Part shown: positions 22,000 through 32,240 of the stretch, in pieces | Numbering within the stretch: the stretch's first letter is position 1 | Layout of the letters: each line of letters opens with the position of its first letter | NCBI GenBank assembly: GCA_903632075.3 | Contig: CAHIKZ030000126.1 | Location: 1,259,501-1,323,500 of the forward strand | Direction of reading: 5' to 3' | Length of the DNA: 64,000 nucleotides | From: Acanthosepion pharaonis | Taxonomy: Eukaryota; Mollusca; Cephalopoda; Sepiida; Sepiidae | Notes under the pieces: generated by a model | What the model saw: the letters and a program-made list of their open reading frames with translations, nothing else | Databases searched by the model: none | What the model was told of the DNA's origin: nothing | Position numbers and translations under genes: made by a program

Positions 22000-23460
22000 T
22001 GTAAAATTTATTTTTATATATGGAATTTTCTTCAATATGTAAATGTTTTTTTCTTTTTTAACTCTCTTCATATTGGTTTCTTTATATTTGTTACTGTATT
22101 TATTAGGTTCTTGTAATTCCCTTATTATTTGTTCTATTTTTCCTTTGTTTTATTGTTGGCTATATTTCATTATATTTCGGTAATTTTCTCAATAGAGACC
22201 TCTCCTTCTTTTTTATGTAATTTTTTTAATAACTATTTTTCTATATTTTCCACCCCACCCTTTTAGTTTTATATTGTTTTTAAAGAGTGTTTCTACATCT
22301 CATACACCTTTTAATGAGTAATTTTTTCTGTTTTCTTATCCTATGAAAATTTTGTTTATTTTATTTCATATCCTATAAGTTATTTAATATTTTATTTTTA
22401 ATGTCCTATATCCTATATTTAGTATCATATTAAAAAAAAAATTATATGCTTTTATCTAATTTAATTTATGATTTAATATATATTTAAAATTTTATCTATT
22501 TAATCTATTATAATTTAATCTATCATTTTTTTTTTTTTTAATTTGAAAACAAAGAATTTATTGAAACAAAGCAAGTTCAGTTTACCATTGATGACAATTC
22601 CAGAAACTATAAACAATTTTCTTTGCTATCCTCTTACAGCCGCAATGATGGAGAAAGCATTACCTTGAACCATCTATCATTAATCTTTGAGCTTTTATTA
22701 TGTTTATTATTCTATCTAATCCTTTATATTTTATTCTATAATTTATCTATTTAATCTTGAAGTGTAAAATTTTTTTAATTTAGGTTTTAACTTTTTTCTT
22801 CTATCTAAAATTTTTTTCCCTTATAATTTTTATTTTGGACTATTACTAATTAAATATTTTTTAAATACTTTTTTTATCTTATTATTATTATTATATTCAG
22901 GTCTTCCTTGCTTATTTACTAAAAATGCCAAAAATTGTTTTTTATTATAATATTAAATTCTTTTTTTTTAATATTGAATTTAAATATAATCCTTAATAGA
23001 ATATTAAAATGATTAATATAGATATAATATAAAATAAAAATATAAATTTAATATTTAAATATTATTAATATAATGTAAATATATAATATATTAATATTTA
23101 TTATAATAATTGATATAAATTATTATTAATATAAATTAATAATTTACTAATCAAAATTTTTACTATATAATTAAATATATAATATTGAATGGATTAATAT
23201 TAATTTAATAAATTTGCTTAATAATAAAGTATAAGAATATATAATTACATTTGACTAAATATATAAGTAATAAGTTATTAAATTATTATTTACTATTTAA
23301 TAAGTAAATAAATTTTTCTTAATAATAATTTGATATAACTATCTAATAATTTAATATGAGTTATTAGTATATAAATTTTTAATAAAAAATTTCTTTATAC
23401 AATATTAAAATTATATAATAGCATTATTTTTAGATTATTTTTCCTTTTTCTATAATTTTT
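22000..23460. other. Extreme AT-rich desert
   Basis: Apart from the island at 22543-22690 this is almost only A and T. From 22930 to 23420 there are long stretches of TAATATAAAT-like sequence with hardly any G or C. No repeat unit was found by eye. Confidence 0.8.
22543..22760 (+). other. Unassigned open island in an AT desert
   Basis: From just after a T-run the plus strand reads without stop for about 70 codons: FENKEFIETKQVQFTIDD, then NYKQFSLLSSYSRNDGES and ITLNHLSLIF, before turning into hydrophobic AT-rich translation. There is no initiator Met and I see no splice pair that fits AREL1. Base composition at 22560-22680 is clearly less AT-rich than its surroundings. It may be a retrotransposed or transposon-borne coding fragment. 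Function unknown. Confidence 0.35.
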
Positions 23461-23767
23461 AAAACTCTTCTTTTTCTTAACCTTTGTTTTTTTATTTTCC
23501 TATGTGACTTGTCATAACTTCTTGTTCATCCTTTTCTAACTACCTTAGATTTATTTTGTCTCCCCATCTCTTTTTAATACCATTTCCTTTATTTGTTGTT
23601 TGTTCCTCTTCTTTCTTTTCTTCTTTTTTATTTCCTTCTTTAATTCTTATTTTTTTTAAAATAACGTTAAAATTCATTTTTTTTACAAACATTTTTACAT
23701 TGACAAGCCTTAGAAAGAATATCTCAGGGGTCAAATGGCCATCTGAATGAGTTTCATTCTTATGTAA

Positions 23768-23770
<3 letters not shown>

Positions 23771-23801
<31 letters not shown>
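23771..23801. repeat. (TA)n microsatellite
   Basis: About 31 bp of AT dinucleotides. No inverted-repeat arm was recognised beside it. Confidence 0.97.
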
Positions 23802-23807
<6 letters not shown>

Positions 23808-24249
23808 TAGTGCAATGCAAGATGAGTGATAATGGTTATAAAACAGTGGTTCATGTAAAATAATGATGAAGAACAAAATGTATATTTATTATTATTAATA
23901 TATATATATTATAATTTTATTATAAGAGATTATAGTAAAAACATTTTAAATCACTACAAAAAAGCTTTCATATTTCAATACTATGATTGTACATCCTTAG
24001 GCGCTGGTTGGTAAATGGTGATAAAATGATTTCTCAAGGAAATTTAAAAAAACAAATTGTTACCTCTTTTATGAAAGTTAAAATGGGGATGCATAGGGTC
24101 AGAATAAAAAATATACTTGTGGGTGTGTCTAGATTAACCAATTAAATGTCAGATCTATGCTAGATAGAAAAATACGGTCAGAGGGTGGGGGGGTATTTTT
24201 TCATGTAAATTTTTTACATGTGGATTTTTACTCCATCTGTTCTTTCTCT

Positions 24250-24932
24250 TATTTGGAGATATATATATAAAAATATAAAAGCGAACATTGAAGTCAACAC
24301 TCAAGTCACAGGCTGTTTCATGCTAGATGCAATCATCAGGCCATGAGTGTTGGATTTTGTGGGTAATCCATTCTGGCGGTTATTTTGGTGGGAGTGGCTT
24401 GTTTATTTATTTATTTGGGTTAATTTATTTTACTTGTTTTTTCTTTTTGTTTTTTTCTTTTCAGTTTTTGATGTTTTATTAACATAGTAAAAAAATTGCT
24501 TAGGTCACTTATTTAATAGTTTGTTTTGGTCTGGGAAAATACTTAAAGCAATTTATTCGTCCAGTTATTTGATTGCCGTAGTCTATTCTGTTATTTTGGC
24601 AGAGGACAGTTTTGTTTATTATTTTATTTATTCATTTATTTGGATTATTTATTTGTTTTTGCTTATTTATGTTTGCTTTTATTAGTTCAAATGGTTATTT
24701 TAGCGGGAGTGATTTGTTAATTTGTTCATTTATTTATTTATTTGGATTAATTTTTTTTACTTGCTTTAAAATCCAACACTTGCAACCTGACAATTGCATC
24801 TAGCATGAAACACCCTGTCACCTCTGAGTGTTGACTTCAATGTTCACTTTTATATTTACATATGCTCTATCTCTGATATTGAGCACTTTATCCCATAAAT
24901 ATAGAACACCTTAAAATTATATTTCTTCATAC

Positions 24933-24969
<37 letters not shown>
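24250..24969. mobile_element. Inverted-repeat element ending in (TA)n
   Basis: The left arm (about 24266-24352) contains ACATTGAAGTCAACACTCAA, CAGGCTGTTTCATGCTAGAT and TGAGTGTTGGATTTT. The right arm (about 24767-24870) contains the inverse (AAAATCCAACACTTG, ATCTAGCATGAAACACCCTG, GTGTTGACTTCAATGTTCAC), then GAGCACTTTATCCCATAAAT and TA repeats at 24936-24969. The roughly 400-bp interior is made of TTTATTTATTTGGGTTAAT-like repeats with no conserved coding sequence. Probably a non-autonomous unit with Penelope-like or fold-back architecture. Confidence 0.75.
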
Positions 24970-24973
<4 letters not shown>

Positions 24974-25152
24974 CTTTTTTTTTTATAATCCAGCATTTTT
25001 TCTTGTTACTTTAAATGTTATTTTTAGTGGATGCACATGTTTGAGTTGCTATCCTGGTTTTTATTTTCTTAAATGATGAAATTAGTAATGAGCAACCTTG
25101 GTTGAGAAGTTCTACTAAAGAAAAATGTGCCTCCCAACAGGAATCAATCCTG

Positions 25153-25330
25153 CATCCCCTTTTCCATCAGGGAAACAACTCCTATAGCCAAAGTAGTCCA
25201 TTACCAATTTGGCCATGTGAAACTATCTTGACCAACTTAAATTGAACTTTGAGGTGGTCTCCTGTAGCCAAATTGATAATGGTCTGCATCATTTATAGTA
25301 GTGGTTTTCCTGATGGAAAAAGGGATGCAT
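25153..25330. repeat. Fold-back repeat, about 62-bp arms
   Basis: The left arm GCATCCCCTTTTCCATCAGG...ATTACCAATTTGGC is mirrored by GCCAAATTGATAATGG...CCTGATGGAAAAAGGGATGC at about 25268-25330. The spacer is about 50 bp. The single strand would form a long hairpin. Confidence 0.85.
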
Positions 25331-27751
25331 GTTTTGATTCTTGGACATTGTTCTTCTTGATCTACACTGGTTGTTATTAATTGCAATTTTTAAGGAAATA
25401 AAAATTGAATAAAAGTAGTGATAGCAACACAAACAAGTATACACACTAAAAATAAGATTTACGGTAATAGACATATCTTTTCTTATATGCTCTTATTTGA
25501 AATTATTTTAAGAGTTTTTAAATACACAAAAAATGTTTGCTTTATTTACCATTTGTAGCACAGTTTTGGGGTTTTTTTTTTTATAATGTTCTCAGAGCAA
25601 TGTTTTTTTTATCTAACGAACCAATGTTTTTCCCTAAACTCAGACCAAATGACAAAATATCAGATTTATTTTAGGAGAAGAGCTTCTTGGTTGTTGTACC
25701 AAGAATGTTTTCACACCCCTCATATATATTGTGTGTGTGTCGGAAATAGACTGAACTTAAAAAAATCTATAAATTTAAAAGCATATAAAAAAAAAAAAAA
25801 TTAAGAAAAAAGTGCAGATATAAAGATGGGAGAAAGTAAAATATGTTTGTCTTCTATTTTCTTTGAAATGCTATAAATTAAAGGATAATTACCTGTCATT
25901 TCTCTTGATAAAATCTGATAATTTTCTAATTTATCACCCTTTTTGGAAGTTAGGTTTTGTTAATATGTGTGGGGTGGCCTTGAATAGTATCTGGCTGTTG
26001 AAAGCAGATAATTACCAAAACAATGAAAAAATAAAGATGGCTAGAAGGAAAGTCAGAAGAATTAAGTTTTCATTTTTTAGAAAGAAAACATACTAACAAG
26101 GTATAGAAATATATTACATGCATTGTCTCTGAAAAAACAAATCTAGTGGATGTTAAAAAAAGCTGCCTCTACTCACAAGTCTGGCATTTCATATTGCAAG
26201 AGGCTATGCTTATTCATGTTTTCATGAGTCCTAAGACATATCCTGCTTTAGCAGCATCTACCAGAAGACTGCATTTCTAAACAGACTGGGATTCATTGAT
26301 TGACTGTTAAAAGTCATATCACTGGCAAAGAATGGCAAGGAAGTAGAAAGAACATGAACATGACACTTGTAATACAAAGGATAAAATTTTAATATAAGTA
26401 ATGAAGACAATCAGCAAACCTACCTTGCATTGTTCTGATTACTATTGGCCAAGGAACTGCATCTGTTAGCTTTTTTTTTTATATCAATTATAGTAATTCA
26501 GAACTTTAGATATTTGGAGGTGGGGAGATCTTATAAATATAATTAAAAGTCTATGACAATGTATCTTTTTAAAAACAATTCATTGAATTTATATAGCAAT
26601 TGATATACTATAAAATCACATTACTGATTTGATTTTATGAATAAACATAAAAGAAATGTCATTTATACCCTAAATTGTGGATTGTTTGTCAGATGAACTT
26701 ATAAATTAATAGAATTGAAATAGCTTTAAGAATTGAGCGACCTTACCTTGTACAATTCCAGATCACTTTTAGGCAAGGAACGACATCAATCATTTTACCC
26801 TCCCCATTTGACATACCAAATTGTACCTCTTTGAACATTTAATAAATGCAAATAACATTGCCTGTGGGGATATAGATCAGATTCTATCATTTTCTCTGGT
26901 CTTCAGTATCTTACATTGTAAATGTTTAATTTAGTTAGCTTATAAAGATAGAAGTAAAGAACTTTTTCTTCTCTTTTATGAATTTTTGTTCTTCTTTGGC
27001 TACTGGCAGAAATATTTTGAATTTGTGTTGATTAACTGATAATTTGCAGAACAGTAACAAGTCTATTTGCTTAAAGCATTATAAGGTCAAAAAGAAACTA
27101 TAATTTCCATTATATACAAAGGTCATTATTTTAGTAAGGAAATTAATATGCCAATCATTCATCACAAACTGATCCAGGATGATAGCACCTGTTAGGATCC
27201 CAGCTATGAGCAAATGGTGAACCCCCCAAATAAGACACTATAAGAATATAAAAAAATATTTTTATAGTAAAAATACTAGCAATACATTTTTATATCATAA
27301 AATTACCAACAATACATTTTATAGGAAAATGACAAACAATAAAATTTGTCTGTAGTTGAAGACATAAAATTGTCTCCAAAATATTTAGATTTTGACATTA
27401 AATAACCCATAAAGATTGATATGCCGCTAAAATTCATCTAACAAATCAACCAAGTTCATTGAAAAATATTTCTCACCAAAGAAAGATAAATTTCTGTGGA
27501 TTCCAGAAATAATATCATTTTGCCATGGATTATTTTAACTTTGTATCCAACCTGCAACACAACCATTTTGCTGAGTCCCTTATAGGGAATTCATTTTTTT
27601 GTTCATTCTTTTCCATAAATGCTGCTTTTGCATTGGAGAAAATTAACTTCAAACTCTTTCCTTCTGTCCTGTAAAATATGATTAAATATAAAGAGTGGGA
27701 AAAAAATCTGCAGTTGTCTTTTTGTGTTATTCATCTGCTCTTTATTTTCAG

Positions 27752-27873
27752 GTGGATCCGAGACATTCCAGGACAAACAAGCATTCTTCAATCATGAAAT
27801 CCGACAGCTGCATCTCAGAAGGGCACACGACAAATTACAGATTAAAGTCAACCGATATAAGTTATTGCAAAGT
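27752..27873 (+). CDS. AREL1: AREL1-like exon C (N-terminal HECT extension)
   Basis: The exon lies between TTTATTTTCAG and GTAAGT, is 122 nt long, enters in phase 1 and leaves in phase 0. It reads GGSETFQDKQAFFNHEIRQL followed by HLRRAHDKLQIKVNRYKLLQS. GSETFQDK and the basic amphipathic stretch after it are conserved in AREL1 and correspond to the helical extension just before the HECT domain in the human protein. The preceding intron is 22.1 kb and filled with transposon relics, so conservation of this short exon stands out strongly. A minus-strand frame over it (27792-28181) is only a shadow. Confidence 0.9.
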
Positions 27874-28050
27874 GTAAGTTTGTTCTCTTTTTCCTTTTTA
27901 CAAACATTTTTGTCTGCCATTTTCCCAATCTTTACAGATAAACTATTCATAAATTTCTTCTCTGCAAATTGATCTATCAGTGTTAAAAGATTTTGTTGCT
28001 GAAATAATGGAAGAGAGGAAAGACTGAGGATGATGCTGTACAAGCCACTC

Positions 28051-28083
<33 letters not shown>

Positions 28084-28861
28084 GGTACCAAACTTAATTG
28101 ATCCAAAATTAAGAATTGGAAAACAAATGTCTGTTCATCACTGACAGTAAAAAAGGTTAAAGGTCTGGCAGATTTGTACAATAGTCAACAAATAGCACAG
28201 ATTAAGTCTTTTGTATTGCTTTGTAATCAGTATTTCTCTCTTCTCATTGGTAATAATATAAATCTTGACCTTTCAACCTTTCCTCTACCACTTAAGATAT
28301 ATCTAAAAGTGCTCTGAATGTGTTGTATACTTTGCAAATACTCATCAATCAAAGCTTCATGATGTGAATCTTCAAGAGAGGTGACTCAAAGAATTCACTC
28401 TTTTGCCATAGTTTGACTTGCTTGACCATTCTGTCATTTATTATAAAATAAGAAGGAAACTATCCAGTTTTGTTTTATTTTTCTTCTTACTTTCCACCCA
28501 ACACTTACTGCTGTGGCTTTCAAATAAATCCTGGTTATTATTTTGATACAAAAATTTAGGCCATTGTAGAACACTGTTTACTTTTCATAAATGAAAGAAG
28601 CCTATGAAGTTCATTCCAACCCTCACTAGTTTCAGACAAGGCCCCAAAATAAAGCAGTTTAGTGCCTGAGTTGGAGAATGTGTGAATGGCATTATTTAGA
28701 TTCTATAAGTGTGGAAAATGTTTCAATCAGGAAATCAACATTCATCGAGATTTGCAATCAGAAGTTTTATTGTTTTCATAACAAATACTATCAGCTTTTC
28801 ACCTATCGACATTGATTCTTGATTCTCTGCTCTAAGACAAAGCCATGCCTACAAATACTAC

Positions 28862-28889
28862 CACACACACACACACACACACACACACA
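28862..28889. repeat. (CA)n microsatellite
   Basis: About 28 bp of CA dinucleotides. Confidence 0.97.
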
Positions 28890-29694
28890 TAACTGGCTTG
28901 GATTGTCACTGATTCCATTTCTGTTTTATCCACTTTGGTTTTTGGAACATTATTCTTTTTTTTTTATTTTTTGCAATCCATTTTTCTCTGTCAATATCAA
29001 TAAAAAACTTTTTTTTTAATTTTTTTGAAGTTTCATAATATTTAAAATATTCAGCCAACTTGACAACTCTTCTTACACATGTAGCTACACATGTAGCTAT
29101 TTACATTATTTTGTATTATTAGATGAAAAAAATATCAAAAAAACTATAAAAAGGCTCTGAAAAAAAGTATCTGTCGAGAAGTATAATATCTAGGTAAGAA
29201 TTATTTGCACTTGTAGTATTTGTGCAAATTTGATGGCTTTCTTGTTTAAATTTTGTATTCTTTCTTTCTTTTCCTCATTGATATCAAACAGCATCTCAGA
29301 TATGTCTTTTCCATCTTTCCTCATGATTAAAATGGAACAGTCCATTATTTATGATGTGTTAGTAGGGCATTTACTTTCTTTCTTTCATTTTCTCACTGAA
29401 ACCAATTAGCGTCTCTGATATTTCTTTTCTGCCTTTTCATATAATCAGACTGGAATAGTCCATTATTTATAAGGTATTAGCAGGCCATAATGTACATGCT
29501 AAGTAAGGAATTAATGGAGAGGCAAGCAGAATTATAAGATATAAGTTTATATAATTTGTATATATGCTTATGTGTAATTTGCATATAATGTATTTTGTCT
29601 ATTAAATGCAGGTTTCTTTATGATAAAAAGACATTGTTTCATGCAAAAACTATTTTTGCTCACCATTTATTTTTTCTCAAGAAATAATTCTCAA

Positions 29695-29697
<3 letters not shown>

Positions 29698-29740
<43 letters not shown>

Positions 29741-30441
29741 TATATATTGTGTATTTAGGCAGCAATCCCTCTTTTATACATGTTTCATTAAAGACAACAG
29801 ACAAGGTACTGCAATTAAGCTTTTTATTTAATTTTTCTTGTGTTCAAAAATGTGTTTTCTTTTCTGAGCACAGAATGTATAGAAATTGTCCAAATGTTCG
29901 GTAATTCCAAGTGCTTTTGGCTATACTATACTATAATTACATCAGTCACACTACTACATGGCAATCCATACAGCTAATGTTACACCTATCTGACAACAGC
30001 TCCATCAGAACCCATTTAAGTTCATACACAAACTTAGCAGACTCCATCAGAAACCTACTCGTAGAAAATACAAGCTTAAAACCTTATCCTCATGTAAAAA
30101 AAAAAAAAAATTAAAAATAATGGAAGCCTTAATAATAAAAATGAAAAGCCAACACTCAATAATATTAACTACGAACACAGCCACAATGTGCTCTGTTCAG
30201 AAAATAAAACATACCCATACATCCAGTTAAAAAGTAAAAATAAAATAATCCTTGATAATGGCTAAAAGTATAGTCAAAAGTGCTTGGAATTAAAGAACAT
30301 TTGGACAATTTCTACACACTCTGTGCCCAGAAAAGAAAACACTTGTTTAAACAAAGAAAAATTAAATAAAAAGATTAATTGCAGTACATTTTTGGTTGTC
30401 TTTAATGAAACACACATGCATATATATATATATATATATAT
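29698..30441. mobile_element. Inverted-repeat element with (TA)n at both ends
   Basis: Arms of about 165 bp at about 29780-29935 and 30255-30415 are inverse copies by eye. Shared blocks include TGTTTCATTAAAGACAAC, GTACTGCAATTAA, TTTTTATTTAATTTTTCTT, GTGTTTTCTTTTCTG, AGAAATTGTCCAAATGTTC and TAATTCCAAG. TA tracts close it on both sides (29698-29732 and 30419-30441). The interior contains a 67-codon frame (29911-30114, ..SDNSSIRTHLSSYTNLADSI..) ending at an A-run, and it matches nothing I know. Confidence 0.8.
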
Positions 30442-30626
30442 CATGTAAGAGCATAATTGGCCATCCTACAAAATGTTTAATATCTAAAAAACTACTAAAT
30501 TAATTGAGTTTATTTTCCTAAGTTTTCAAATACGACGTTTAGCCATCTTGACACCATTTGTCATAAGAATCATTGAAAAACTCTTTGTGTTATTTAACTA
30601 GAAAGAGAACAGGTTAAAATCATTTT

Positions 30627-30968
30627 GTGTCAACCAAACCCCATCCCCCCATGTCTTCCCAACTGAGCAATGGTGAAACAAAAAAGATCATTCAGGCATT
30701 CACTAATGGTACCAACATTCATACTCTGGCTTCAATCTTCAAAGTTCATACAAGAACCATCAAGAGAACGGTGAATAAGTTTAAAAAAGAGGGAACGGTA
30801 GAGAGGAAAACTGGATCAGGAGGTCACAACAAGAGGGACTATCATTTCAACTTAGAGCTAAATACATTCTTATTGTTCAAAGTAGGGCCCAAAAGTGTTA
30901 TAAAAACCTTGGAGAATTCCAGTAAGATATTTTTAATCATTCCTAAGATACAACAGTCCAAAGCTTAA
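30627..30968 (+). pseudogene. Tc1/IS630-type transposase N-terminus (helix-turn-helix) fragment
   Basis: The 113-codon frame reads SQLSNGETKKIIQAFTNGTN, then LASIFKVHTRTIKRTVNKFK and EGTVERKTGSGG. This is a homeodomain-like DNA-binding region with its linker as in Tc1-like transposases. The tail after RDYHF loses similarity and the catalytic domain is absent. I see no terminal repeats. It could be the same family as the catalytic fragment at 62200-62720. Confidence 0.7.
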
Positions 30969-31002
30969 TCTAACAATTAAACAATTTTGCTGTTACACCC
31001 GT

Positions 31003-31193
31003 TATATATATATATATATAATGAAATGGACTAAGTCCGACAATTATTTTAAGACATTTTTATGTTTAACATTCTTTTTATAGATACAAATATTCAGGCT
31101 GGTAAATGTTGTTTAATACTGTTTATTATAAACAGAGCATTTACTTAAATATTTGTATCTATAAAATGAATGTTAAACAAAAATGTCTTAAAA
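31003..31193. repeat. (TA)n followed by fold-back repeat
   Basis: TA repeats at 31003-31020. From 31046 the left arm (TTTTAAGACATTTTTATGTT, then TATAGATACAAATATT) is mirrored at 31149-31193 (AATATTTGTATCTATAAAAT, then GTTAAACAAAAATGTCTTAA). The loop is about 50 bp with a further inner pair, GTAAATG and CATTTAC. Confidence 0.88.
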
Positions 31194-32044
31194 TATATAT
31201 TATGTGTGTGTGAATATACCTTTCTGAAACCTTATTCTCATCCTTTAAATACTAGGATTTTCAAAAGAATGTTGAAGTAATTAGCTGTTAGTTAAATTAA
31301 AACACTTCTTTGTAGTTTCTCTACAACTGATGCTTGTAAAATCTGTGATACTCTCATGGCTATTTTCATTTATTGTTTTTACACTGTAGAAGTAAAAATT
31401 TACCAAGAAATGAAATTTTTCAAATTTGACAACCCGAAGAGTTAAACATTATTTGTAACACTCTGTATTTTTTTCTCTTTCTGTTTCCTCTCAACTGGGA
31501 CCCTATTTCTCTCTTGATATTTATTGAAAGCAATCAACCTGGCTGGTTCTCTTCACAATTGTTAATCAAGACTCATAAAGAACCTTCAATGATCTTTATA
31601 AAACAATTGCTTTTGATACTACATCAATGTCTCCCGGTTGAGATCCCTGTAAATTGGATTCCATTACTCTTTAGAATCTAAATAATTCACTTGTTTTGGA
31701 GTTCTCTTCCATTGTAGTCTATTTATTAAATTTGTTCTACCATCAAATGATGTGTCCAGTCTATTGTTGGTACAAAAATCAAGTTGATTTTGCATCATAA
31801 TACTGATCCTTATCACTTGGGGCCCAGTGGAATGGCACCGCCAGTAAAGAGATTATCTCTGGTGAAAGGATTAGAGATCAGTCATCTAGGACTTGACCAA
31901 GACTTTCATTTCATATTACGGTCAATCTCCATACATATCTATTTCCCATGTAATTGCAAATTTTGCTCTTACTGCAAAGAATAAAACCAAAGATTAACAA
32001 ACTCTTCTTCCCAATGTCCATTTTGGGAATATATCTATTACTTG

Positions 32045-32240
32045 CTGTTTTCAAATTCCAGCCTAGTCTGTTGCATTCACTTTCACACTAATGCCCTTGA
32101 GAAAGTCATAAATCCATCTCTTCTTTCCTCAGCTGCAGATTAAATAGGAGGTTAAACTAGCATTCGGTCTAAGAGAACAGCTCTGAATGCCAAACCCTGG
32201 AAAAGACTATAGGAAACCGCTCCACCATCTTTCCTCAAAA
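32045..32240 (+). mobile_element. SINE fragment (same family as 40935)
   Basis: B-box-like TTTTCAAATTCCAG near 32047, then a body CACTAATGCCCTTGAGAAAG, TCATAAATCC and GCTCTGAATGCCAAACC. This parallels CATGCTAATACCCTTGGAAA, CTATAAATCC and CCTTGAATGGCAAC at 41056-41150. The tRNA-like head is truncated. Confidence 0.55.

Larger units (their letters stand above)
5648..27751 (+). other. AREL1-like intron B-C (22.1 kb) and its unassigned stretches
   Basis: Transposon relics listed separately fill much of this intron. Stretches where I see nothing beyond AT-rich unique-looking sequence: 5648-6290, 6870-9040, 10065-11400, 14790-15340, 16592-16870, 17840-18845, 20675-21580, 21800-22540, 22765-24240 and 25335-27751. 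The first part of 21900-23500 is a long pyrimidine- and AT-dominated desert. Start is GTAAGT, end TTTATTTTCAG. Confidence 0.75.

Noticed and set aside
23540..23854. Lys/Glu-rich 104-codon minus frame
   Set aside because: Arises from T/C-rich sequence plus the TA array. No conserved pattern.
27792..28181. 129-codon minus-strand frame
   Set aside because: Overlaps exon C antisense and a TTA repeat that gives an Asn run. No domain.
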